Origin: Methanimicrococcus sp.
Lineage (GTDB): Archaea; Halobacteriota; Methanosarcinia; Methanosarcinales; Methanosarcinaceae
Direction of reading: 5' to 3'
Assembly: GCA_009776675.1 (NCBI GenBank)
Contig: WRNK01000083.1
Coordinates: forward strand, 1-5,898
DNA length: 5,898 nt
Numbering within the stretch: position 1 is the stretch's first letter; each line of letters opens with the position of its first letter. The translations under genes and the position numbers were made by a program. Shown in pieces: positions 1 to 5,432 of this stretch. Under the pieces are notes generated by a model. The model was not told the DNA's origin, did no database searches, and worked only from the letters and a program-made list of their open reading frames with translations.

Positions 1-722
1 GCGAATACGAATAAGGCTATGACCGTAGACAAAATATACAATACGATTGCCAGCAAAGCCGGTATCCATGCTAATTTTCGAAGAGTGAGTTGAAACTTCT
101 TCTTATAAATCGCATAATAAATTAAAGAATAACAAATGTATAAACCAAAGAAAGACAGTAAAATGTACTCAAAAAGACGAATGGGTGTCATTATTAAAAA
201 ACATATTACTATTCCAAGTACAAACAAAACAGCAGTTATAGCTGTTAAATACAAAGTCGTCCGATCAATTCTTTTTTCATTATTTTTGAGCAATGCTGCA
301 TATGAATAAAACAGCGATGTAATCGGAATTATATGAAATGCAAAAAATATATAGTGGAGGGAATCCGTTTGAAATCTGCTTTCAGAAACGATCAAATTGA
401 ACACCTGTATGATCATGATGAGCAGCAATAACAAAAAGGTAAACCAAATTGATGTAAATCCGACACCATATAGGAAAGTATCTGTCTCTAGCTGATATTT
501 TTTCTTTAAAATCGAATAAAAAATGATATTCAAAATCAGGATTAAAACAATACATATCGGATAAAAAAGAGCCACAGGTAAATTTGTCAGATAAGGAAAA
601 AAAACGGCAGCCAATATTCCTCCAACAGTATACACGAGAAGCGGCGCTAATAAAATTAAACATTCGATTAAAGGAAGTTTGTTTTGTTTATTTATGCTGA
701 TCATAGTTTTCTTGTCCCACAT
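1..722 (-). CDS. Multi-pass membrane protein of unknown family, C-terminus beyond the window edge
   Basis: I do not recognise the family. The minus strand is open from an ATG at 722-720 to the left edge, 240 codons without a stop in AT-rich DNA, and a TAA lies five codons upstream of that ATG. Hydrophobic segments fall at about residues 17-42, 48-72, 86-112, 122-145, 156-178, 183-206 and 217-240, so about seven membrane spans are visible. Lys/Arg-rich stretches lie at the N-terminus, after span 2 (KKK at 73-75), after span 4 (NNEKR at 147-151) and after span 6 (KKK at 207-209). This fits a cytoplasmic N-terminus by the positive-inside rule. YSILKKKYQL (69-78) and YAIYKKKFQL (203-212) resemble each other and may mark an internal duplication. 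The start is uncertain: a second in-frame ATG lies at 704-702, and neither has a strong Shine-Dalgarno site. A sensor, transporter or lipid-active enzyme are all possible; no catalytic motif is visible. Confidence 0.8.
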   Translation of the reverse strand, partial: MWDKKTMISINKQNKLPLIECLILLAPLLVYTVGGILAAVFFPYLTNLPVALFYPICIVLILILNIIFYSILKKKYQLETDTFLYGVGFTSIWFTFLLLLLIMIIQVFNLIVSESRFQTDSLHYIFFAFHIIPITSLFYSYAALLKNNEKRIDRTTLYLTAITAVLFVLGIVICFLIMTPIRLFEYILLSFFGLYICYSLIYYAIYKKKFQLTLRKLAWIPALLAIVLYILSTVIALFVF

Positions 723-978
723 AAAATTCCATTTTTATTTTATTCATGCTCTTCTTCTTTGATCTAAAAACTTAATTAAATCAGGCAAGGGTATGATTTG
801 TTTAAGTATTATATATCTCCTGTATATATTTACTATATGTCTATATAGCTTTAATAGCATCTGCTTTTTTTCATGCATTAATTGCCTTTTTTGCAGTAAA
901 AAATCTTTCAAAACATAAACATTTAAAACATTCCCGACATTTTATGCCGATATACTTTTATGAAACTGAGGTTTTTTT
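723..978. promoter_or_regulatory. Divergent intergenic region between the membrane-protein gene and kae1-bud32
   Basis: This 256-bp spacer contains no credible gene and must hold promoters for both flanking genes, which point away from each other. It is very AT-rich. An imperfect inverted repeat spans 805-834: AGTA pairs with TACT and ATATAT with ATATAT, around a CTCCTGT loop at 817-823. A palindromic CTATATAG follows at 841-848. On the minus strand, TATA-like sequence lies at about 809-822 and a TTTAATTAAG stretch at about 772-781; either could serve the leftward gene. The inverted repeat could be an operator, but simple AT sequence gives such symmetry easily, so no site is assigned with confidence. 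Confidence 0.4.
922..972 (+). promoter_or_regulatory. Candidate TATA element and Shine-Dalgarno site of kae1-bud32
   Basis: A TTTAAAA box at 922-928 would place transcription start near 950, giving a leader of about 30 nt. GAGGT at 968-972 matches the archaeal anti-Shine-Dalgarno sequence and sits six T residues before the GTG at 979, which decides that non-ATG start. The Shine-Dalgarno assignment is firm; the TATA box is one of several AT-rich candidates. The 12-nt stretch TGAAACTGAGGT at 961-972 reappears exactly at 2672-2683, at the start of the 20-bp array downstream of the gene. Confidence 0.55.
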
Positions 979-2670
979 GTGACAATTGTTCTTGGTATTG
1001 AAGGAACGGCTTGGAATTTAAGCGTGGCAATTGTGGATGAAAAGGATGTGATTGCCGATGCTGTACACACTTACAGTCCCCCAACCGGCGGGATTCACCC
1101 GCGTGAGGCGGCACAACATCATGCGTCATACGTCGGGGAAGTGATCAGCGACGTTTTTCGTCTTTTTGAGGAAAAAGGGTATTCTCGAAACGATATTGAT
1201 GCCGTTGCTTTTTCTAAGGGACCGGGTCTTGGTCCGTGCCTTCGTGTTGTCGGAACAGCGGCACGCATGGTTTCGTTGATGCTGAATAAACCGCTCGTCG
1301 GCGTCAACCATTGCATCGCACATATCGAAGTCGGTCTTTGGAAAACAGAGGCAGAAGATCCGATTACACTTTATGTCAGCGGCGCCAATTCTCAAGTGCT
1401 GGCGTATCAGGAAACATCTCCCGGAGTCGGAGCCTATCGCATTTTTGGCGAGACGCTTGACATCGGTCTTGGAAATTCGTTGGATAAATTTGCACGGTCG
1501 GCAGGACTTCCACATCCTGGCGGTCCCTTGGTTGAAAAATATGCCAAAGAATCGACGGAATATATTGATTTACCGTACACTGTTAAGGGAATGGATTTTT
1601 TCTTCTCAGGATTATCAACCGCAGCAACTCGATTTTTAAACGAGAGCAAAAAAGAAGGCAATTCGATTCCGGATGACGTTTTGGCAAACATTTGTTTCTC
1701 CTATCAGGAAACGGCGTTTGCCACATCTGTTGAGGTGACCGAGCGTGCTTTGGCACATACCGGAAAAACAGAAGTTCTTTTGGCAGGCGGCGTTGGCGCC
1801 AACTCTCGGCTGCGTGAAATGCTGGATGTCATGTGCAAAGAGCGCGGGGCTCAATTTTATGTTCCCGAAAAAAAATTCATGGGCGACAACGGCGCCATGA
1901 TTGCTTACACCGGACTTCTCATGTTCAAAGCAGGAGACACGCTCACCGTTGAAAACTCTTTTATTGACGCCGGTTTTCGACCGGATCAGGTTCTTGTGAC
2001 ATGGAAGCCGCCGAAGACGATTTCAAAAGAAGAAGAAATTCAAAAAATGAGAAACGGGGCAGAAGCGGTTGTCCATATTGAACCAAAAGCCTACGGTTTT
2101 GAAAAAGGCAAGGGCGAAAGGGCAACCAACAATGAATTTATGATTGTCAAAGAGCGTATTCAAAAAGGGTACAGGATTTCTCAAATTGATTCAAAGATTC
2201 GAAAAGAGCGGACTCGAACAGAAGTACGCATGATGACAGAAGCCAGAAAGGGCGGCATTCTTGTGCCGATTGTTTATGGCGTAGACGATTCGTCCATCAA
2301 AATGGAAAAAATAGACGGTGTCCCCTTAAAATTTGCAATTGAAGAAAATGAAGCGTTGGCAGAAGTTGTCGGGGAGATTGTCGGAAAAATGCACGCTTTA
2401 AACATCATCCACGGAGATTTGACAACATCCAATATGATTTATTCGACAGCGGGACAGATTTATTTGATCGACTTTGGCTTGTCTTTTTCAGACAAAACGG
2501 TTGAATCCAAAGGGGTTGATGTTCACGTTTTGCTTCAAACGTTTGAGAGTTCCCATCATAATTTAAATCTCAAAGGTTTTTTTGAAAAAGGATATTCAAA
2601 AACATATTCGGACGCAGAGGCGGTTTTAAAGCGCGCAGAGGAAATAAAATTGCGTGGGCGGTATATTTGA
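979..2670 (+). CDS. kae1-bud32: Bifunctional tRNA t6A37 synthase/kinase fusion (Kae1-Bud32)
   Basis: The protein (563 aa) joins two KEOPS-complex subunits. Kae1 transfers the threonylcarbamoyl group to A37 of ANN-decoding tRNAs; Bud32 is its atypical kinase/ATPase partner. It acts in the cytoplasm. Kae1 fills about residues 1-325, with the LGIEGTAWNLS start, GPGLGP at 81-86, metal ligands H111 and H115 in NHCIAH, GGVGANSRLR at 270-279 and the third metal ligand D303 in MGDNGAM. Bud32 fills about 357-563, with GAEA at 360-363, probable ATP-site Lys K391 in VKERIQKGYR, E415 in RTRTE, catalytic HGDLTTSN with D480, DFG at 498-500 and the family's LRGRY tail. No key residue is missing. The stretch between GAEA and VKER (about 364-390) looks roughly a dozen residues longer than I remember for Bud32. 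Translation starts at a GTG behind a good Shine-Dalgarno site. The next gene, 184 bp downstream on the same strand, is probably cotranscribed. Confidence 0.96.
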   Translation: MTIVLGIEGTAWNLSVAIVDEKDVIADAVHTYSPPTGGIHPREAAQHHASYVGEVISDVFRLFEEKGYSRNDIDAVAFSKGPGLGPCLRVVGTAARMVSLMLNKPLVGVNHCIAHIEVGLWKTEAEDPITLYVSGANSQVLAYQETSPGVGAYRIFGETLDIGLGNSLDKFARSAGLPHPGGPLVEKYAKESTEYIDLPYTVKGMDFFFSGLSTAATRFLNESKKEGNSIPDDVLANICFSYQETAFATSVEVTERALAHTGKTEVLLAGGVGANSRLREMLDVMCKERGAQFYVPEKKFMGDNGAMIAYTGLLMFKAGDTLTVENSFIDAGFRPDQVLVTWKPPKTISKEEEIQKMRNGAEAVVHIEPKAYGFEKGKGERATNNEFMIVKERIQKGYRISQIDSKIRKERTRTEVRMMTEARKGGILVPIVYGVDDSSIKMEKIDGVPLKFAIEENEALAEVVGEIVGKMHALNIIHGDLTTSNMIYSTAGQIYLIDFGLSFSDKTVESKGVDVHVLLQTFESSHHNLNLKGFFEKGYSKTYSDAEAVLKRAEEIKLRGRYI

Positions 2671-2835
2671 TTGAAACTGAGGTATTTGATTGGAACTTGA
2701 GGTATTTGATTGGAACTTGAGGTATTTGATTGGAACTTGAGGTATTTGATTGGAACTTGAGGTATTTGATTGAAACTTGAGGTATTTGATTGGAACTTGA
2801 GGTATTTGATTTTGGAACAATTTGAGGTTATTTGA
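2661..2835 (+). repeat. 20-bp tandem repeat array between kae1-bud32 and the XTP/dITP diphosphatase gene
   Basis: The unit GGTATTTGATTGGAACTTGA repeats at exactly 20 bp, beginning at 2681, 2701, 2721, 2741, 2761 (one G-to-A change) and 2781. A degenerate copy at 2661-2680 contains the kae1-bud32 stop codon, and decayed copies follow at 2801-2835. Across each unit junction the sequence reads TTGAGGT, a Shine-Dalgarno-like motif, followed after six bases by TTG. That matches the GAGGT-six bases-GTG geometry of the kae1 start. The array has no T-run longer than four, no TATA-like box and no self-complementary stem, so nothing in it suggests termination or a promoter. This fits readthrough into the next gene. 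There are no variable spacers, so it is not a CRISPR array. Confidence 0.97.
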
Positions 2836-2843
2836 AGATTATT

Positions 2844-2849
2844 GGTGGT
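2844..2849 (+). promoter_or_regulatory. Ribosome binding site of the XTP/dITP diphosphatase gene
   Basis: GGTGGT lies five bases upstream of the ATG at 2855 and is partly complementary to the archaeal anti-Shine-Dalgarno sequence. It lies outside the regular repeats, so the gene has its own initiation site and does not depend on the array's GAGGT motifs. Confidence 0.6.
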
Positions 2850-2854
2850 AAAAG

Positions 2855-3430
2855 ATGTCAGAAAACAAAAAACCCGCTTTTGAAAAAATTGTTTTTGTTA
2901 CAGGCAATGCCGGCAAATTTGAAGAAATTCGCGAAATATTAAAAACAATCGGCATCGCCGTGATTCAAAACAAAGGCGATTATCCCGAGATTCAGGCAGA
3001 TGATTTAGAGCCGATTGCTGCCGCTTCTGCGAAAGCTGCGGCAGAAGATTTGGGAATTCCGGTACTCGTCGATGATTCCGGCATTTTTATTCATGCCTTA
3101 AACGGTTTTCCGGGGCCCTATTCGCGATTTGTTGAAGATCATCTCGGCAATCCGCGTGTGTTAAAACTCATGGAAAATGAAAAGGATCGGCGCGCTTATT
3201 TTAAAACAGCCATTGCTTTTTGTGAACCTGGGAAAGAACCGATAACATTTTCAGGAATTGTTGAAGGGAAGATTGCTTTTGAAGAACGCGGAACGGGCGG
3301 GTTTGGTTTTGATCCGATATTTGATTACAACGGGGAAACGTTTGGTGAACTGGGTACTGAATTTAAGAACACAATTTCACACAGAAGACGCGCACTTGAT
3401 AAATTCATTGAGTGGGTAAAAGAGCAGTAA
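2855..3430 (+). CDS. rdgB: XTP/dITP diphosphatase (RdgB/HAM1 family)
   Basis: This house-cleaning enzyme hydrolyses non-canonical purine nucleotides (XTP, ITP, dITP) to monophosphate and pyrophosphate, keeping deaminated bases out of DNA and RNA. The protein is 191 aa, normal for the family. The signature TGNAGK (16-21) supplies the T-x-N-x-x-K nucleotide-binding motif. VDDSG at 72-76 carries the catalytic/metal Asp residues. GFPGPYS at 84-90, GGFGFDPIF at 148-156 and SHRRRA at 175-180 are the remaining family blocks, in the usual order. It follows kae1-bud32 on the same strand with no promoter-like or terminator-like sequence in between, so an operon is likely. The ATG start has GGTGGT ahead of it, and the conserved VFVTGN strand begins about 13 residues in, as expected. 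The gene converges on the cPGS-family gene across a repeat-filled spacer. Confidence 0.96.
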   Translation: MSENKKPAFEKIVFVTGNAGKFEEIREILKTIGIAVIQNKGDYPEIQADDLEPIAAASAKAAAEDLGIPVLVDDSGIFIHALNGFPGPYSRFVEDHLGNPRVLKLMENEKDRRAYFKTAIAFCEPGKEPITFSGIVEGKIAFEERGTGGFGFDPIFDYNGETFGELGTEFKNTISHRRRALDKFIEWVKEQ

Positions 3431-3710
3431 ATTGTCAATAGGAACAACAATTCGTCAAATCATGATCTTTGGATTAAAAAAAGTAATTCGTCATGATAGA
3501 ACAAACACTTTGTCAAATCATGACCTCAAGATTAAAAAAAGCAAATTGGTCATGATAAACAAACACTTTGTCAAATCACGACCTCAAGATTAAAAAAAGT
3601 AAATTGGTCATGATAAACAAACACTTTGTCAAATCACGACCTCAAGATTAAAAAAAGTAAATTGGTCATGATAAACAAACAATTTGTCAAATCATGACCC
3701 TCATGTTAAT
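3431..3710 (-). repeat. 58-bp tandem repeat array of hairpins in a convergent intergenic region
   Basis: GTCAAATCA recurs at 3454, 3512, 3570, 3628 and 3686, an exact 58-bp period, with a decayed partial copy before it (3431-3453) and a truncated last copy. Each period consists of a 36-bp hairpin plus a 22-bp A-rich spacer. Hairpins lie at 3490-3524, 3548-3583, 3606-3641 and 3664-3699. The stem is GGTCATGAT against ATCATGACC (8-9 bp), then a small internal loop, ACAAA against TTTGT, and a CAC or CAA triloop. In the two middle copies the right arm is ATCACGACC. That is a C-A mismatch in plus-strand RNA but a G-U wobble in minus-strand RNA. The spacer contains seven A on the plus strand, hence U7 after each hairpin when read from the cPGS-family gene. 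The array fills the 309-bp spacer; no gene is visible in it. Confidence 0.95.
3650..3699 (-). terminator. First hairpin plus U7 tract downstream of the cPGS-family gene, repeated three more times
   Basis: Read on the minus strand, a hairpin begins 40 nt after the cPGS-family stop codon. It has a perfect 9-bp outer stem (3691-3699 with 3664-3672), an inner 5-bp stem and a triloop. Seven bases later a run of seven U follows (3656-3650). The same arrangement recurs every 58 bp at the other three hairpins. Archaeal 3' ends form at U-rich tracts, so this is a plausible tandem 3'-end region. The U-tract is not immediately adjacent to the stem as in bacterial intrinsic terminators, so the stem may instead protect the 3' end or be unrelated to termination. 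Confidence 0.5.
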
Positions 3711-3722
3711 TGTCTAAAAAAC

Positions 3723-3748
3723 AACCTGAAATTTTTCGGTTATTTTTT
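3723..3748 (+). terminator. Possible plus-strand terminator overlapping the 3' end of the convergent gene
   Basis: On the plus strand AACC (3723-3726) pairs with GGTT (3738-3741) and GAA (3728-3730) with TTC (3735-3737), followed by six T at 3743-3748. It could end the kae1-bud32/diphosphatase transcript about 290 nt after its last stop codon. The T-run also encodes two terminal lysines of the cPGS-family protein in antisense, so it may be incidental. Confidence 0.35.
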
Positions 3749-5077
3749 GCTCTTCTTAATAAAGTCTGCTAAAACATCGTTCAGGTCCGGCTGACCGATT
3801 TCCTGCAAATTGTATTTGACACGCGTGTTTGGCTTGTTTATCTTAACGATTCGTCCCAAATCAATTGGCGTGGCTATGATTACGGTATCGCAATCGGTGC
3901 GCTCAATCGTCTCCGTCAGATCAGCAATTTGTTCTTCGCCATATCCCATTGCCGGCAGCAATTTGCCGATATTGGGATAAATGCGGTAAGTTTCAGCCAA
4001 CTTGCCCACAACGTATGGTCGGGGGTCAATGATTTCAGCTGCACCAAAACGCTGAGCTGCAACGACGCCTGCCCCGATTTTCATGTCTCCATGGGTAAGG
4101 GTCGGACCATCTTCAATAACTAAAACACGTTTGCCGCGTATTAATTCCGGATTATCGACGCTTAGGGTGGAGGCGGCATCCACAACTATCGCTGTGGGAT
4201 TTACCTTCTCGATATTCTTTCGAACCGTTTGTACATTTTCAAAATCGGCACTGTCGATTTTATTGATGACGACCACATCTGCCAAACGCAGTGTTATTTC
4301 ACCCGGATAATAGGAAAGCTCATGTCCCGGTCGGTGCGGATCTACAACAGCAACCATCAAGTCCGGGTTGTAAAACGGAAAGTCGTTGTTTCCGCCATCC
4401 CATAAGATCACATCGCAGCCGTTTGGATCGTTTTCTGCCGCCCGAATAATTGCTTCGTAATCGACACCCGCATAGATGACATTTCCGCGCACAATATGAG
4501 GCTCATACTCTTCCATTTCTTCAATCGTACACTGATTCTTGGACAGATCCTCAATTGTGGCAAAGCGCTGCACCTTTTGCGCCTCCAGATCACCGTAAGG
4601 CATCGGGTGGCGAATGGCAATGACTTTTAAACCATTTGCCATCAAAATCTCTGCAATGCGTCGTGAGGTCTGGCTTTTGCCACAGCCGGTACGTATTGCC
4701 CCAACGGCGATGACAGGCTTTTTGCTTTTGAGCATATTGTTTTTATATCCCATTAATTTAAAGTCAGCGCCGGCAGCGTTCACTTTAGCTCCGATTCCCA
4801 TTACAAAACTGTACGGAACATCGCTGTATGAAAAGACACATTCGTCAGCATCAAGGTCTTTTATCAGACGTTCCAGTTCGTCCTGAGCATAGATGGGGAT
4901 ACCTTCAGGATATAATTTACCGGCAAGCGAAGCAGGATATTTGCGGTCTGCAATATCCGGGATTTGTGCGGCGGTGAATGCAACGACTTTATAGTCAGGG
5001 TTGTCTCTGTAAAAAACGTTGAAATTATGAAAATCTCGTCCGGCTGCACCAATGATAATGATCTTACGTTGTGTCAT
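3740..5077 (-). CDS. cpgS: Cyclic 2,3-diphosphoglycerate synthetase family protein (P-loop NTPase, COG2403-type)
   Basis: The protein is 445 aa, near the size of characterised cPGS (about 460 aa). That enzyme uses ATP to close 2,3-diphosphoglycerate into the cyclic anhydride, a solute and phosphate store in some methanogens. Seen here: an N-terminal Rossmann-like strand IIIIGAAGRDFHNFN (6-20), the conserved VVAFTAAQIPDI block (31-42), a Walker A motif GAIRTGCGKS (126-135, Lys134), an acidic Walker B-like ILWDGGNNDFPF (224-235, Asp227) and an NKID motif (272-275) resembling the GTPase G4 motif. The ATG is preceded by GAGG with good spacing. ppdK lies upstream on the same strand, and the convergent neighbour is the diphosphatase gene. 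Many family members sit in organisms not known to accumulate the cyclic compound and are annotated only as predicted GTPases. Family membership is secure; the exact reaction is not. Confidence 0.85.
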   Translation of the reverse strand: MTQRKIIIIGAAGRDFHNFNVFYRDNPDYKVVAFTAAQIPDIADRKYPASLAGKLYPEGIPIYAQDELERLIKDLDADECVFSYSDVPYSFVMGIGAKVNAAGADFKLMGYKNNMLKSKKPVIAVGAIRTGCGKSQTSRRIAEILMANGLKVIAIRHPMPYGDLEAQKVQRFATIEDLSKNQCTIEEMEEYEPHIVRGNVIYAGVDYEAIIRAAENDPNGCDVILWDGGNNDFPFYNPDLMVAVVDPHRPGHELSYYPGEITLRLADVVVINKIDSADFENVQTVRKNIEKVNPTAIVVDAASTLSVDNPELIRGKRVLVIEDGPTLTHGDMKIGAGVVAAQRFGAAEIIDPRPYVVGKLAETYRIYPNIGKLLPAMGYGEEQIADLTETIERTDCDTVIIATPIDLGRIVKINKPNTRVKYNLQEIGQPDLNDVLADFIKKSKK

Positions 5078-5084
5078 GTATCTT

Positions 5085-5126
5085 CCTCTGTAAAAATAGT
5101 TTCTTTTGAATTTTGTATATTATATT
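5085..5126 (-). promoter_or_regulatory. TATA element and Shine-Dalgarno site of the cPGS-family gene
   Basis: On the minus strand an AATATAATATAC box (5126-5115) follows a purine-rich AGAGAACA, as expected for a BRE plus TATA pair. Transcription would start near 5095, leaving a short leader. GAGG at 5088-5085 lies seven bases before the ATG at 5077 and supports that start. This suggests the gene can be transcribed independently of ppdK. Confidence 0.6.
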
Positions 5127-5174
5127 GTTCTCTTGCCTGTACACAGCACGTTTTGTCAGAAAATCCACTTTATC

Positions 5175-5287
5175 TACCCTAATAAAAAATTCCATTTTTT
5201 GGAGTTAATAAAAAATCCTATTTTTTGGAGTTAATAAAAAATCCTATTCTTTGGAGTTCATAAAAAATTCCATTTTTTGGAGTTTAT
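5175..5287. repeat. 26-bp tandem repeat array between ppdK and the cPGS-family gene
   Basis: GGAG occurs at 5201, 5227, 5253 and 5279, an exact 26-bp period. The unit is GGAGTTAATAAAAA followed by ATCCTATTTTTT, with an ATTCCATTTTTT variant in the outer copies. A partial copy lies at 5175-5200 and the last stops near 5287. Within most units AAAAAAT pairs with ATTTTTT around a three-base loop; the third copy has one mismatch (ATTCTTT). Both strands therefore carry T6 tracts. Read on the minus strand, the array lies between the ppdK 3' end and the next promoter, where repeated U-tracts would be suitable transcript ends. Confidence 0.95.
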
Positions 5288-5294
5288 TCGCGTT

Positions 5295-5313
5295 TCAAAA
5301 GCGGTGCTTTTGA
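5295..5313. other. Perfect 8-bp hairpin between two repeat arrays
   Basis: TCAAAAGC (5295-5302) and GCTTTTGA (5306-5313) are perfect inverted repeats around a GGT loop. The element lies about 100 nt downstream of the ppdK stop on the minus strand and separates the 24-bp array from the 26-bp array. It has no T-run directly after it in the minus direction, so it could be an RNA 3' stem or a dyad protein-binding site. Confidence 0.5.
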
Positions 5314-5337
5314 TTTCCAAACTTTTTGCAATTTTTA

Positions 5338-5432
5338 GCAATCAATTTTTTGCTTTTTTTGCATTTTATTTTTTTGCTTTTTTTGCATTTTATTTTTTTG
5401 CGTTTTTTACATTTTAACTTTTTGCTTTCTTA
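5338..5432. repeat. 24-bp T-rich tandem repeat array reaching into the 3' end of ppdK
   Basis: GCATTTTA starts at 5361 and 5385, and the variant ACATTTTA at 5409, an exact 24-bp period. A degenerate copy precedes them at 5338-5360. The unit is GCATTTTATTTTTTT followed by GCTTTTTTT. The last copy (5409-5432) contains the ppdK stop codon and encodes its terminal KKAKS residues, so the repeat overlaps the coding sequence. In minus-strand RNA the array is A-rich and would not act as a U-tract terminator. Poly-T slippage is a plausible origin. Confidence 0.9.

Noticed and set aside
382..663. 93-codon minus-strand open frame starting at an ATG at 663
   Set aside because: It overlaps, in another frame, the longer membrane-protein frame at 722-1, whose hydrophobic pattern is far more protein-like. 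This one is a Cys/Phe-rich shadow.
688..747. Short minus-strand frame MNKIKMEFYVGQENYDQHK ahead of the membrane-protein gene
   Set aside because: It is only 19 codons, overlaps the start of the longer frame, and has only a weak GAAGAAGAG upstream. A leader peptide is possible but nothing supports it beyond the open frame.
2626..2820. 64-codon minus-strand frame with repeated PQVPIKYLKFQ-like segments
   Set aside because: The 20-bp unit has no stop in any minus-strand frame, so a repetitive open frame arises automatically. It has no Shine-Dalgarno site and overlaps the 3' end of kae1-bud32.
2661..3710. Possible CRISPR arrays
   Set aside because: Units are contiguous and nearly identical with no variable spacers; in the 58-bp array the inter-hairpin segments are themselves conserved. 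No cas genes are nearby.
3723..3748. Strong bacterial-type intrinsic terminator for the plus-strand unit
   Set aside because: The stem is short with a bulge, and the T-run is explained by lysine codons of the convergent gene, so it is kept only as a low-confidence feature.
4614..4886. 90-codon plus-strand frame opposite the cPGS-family gene
   Set aside because: It is antisense to conserved coding sequence including the Walker A motif, with no initiation signal or recognisable product.
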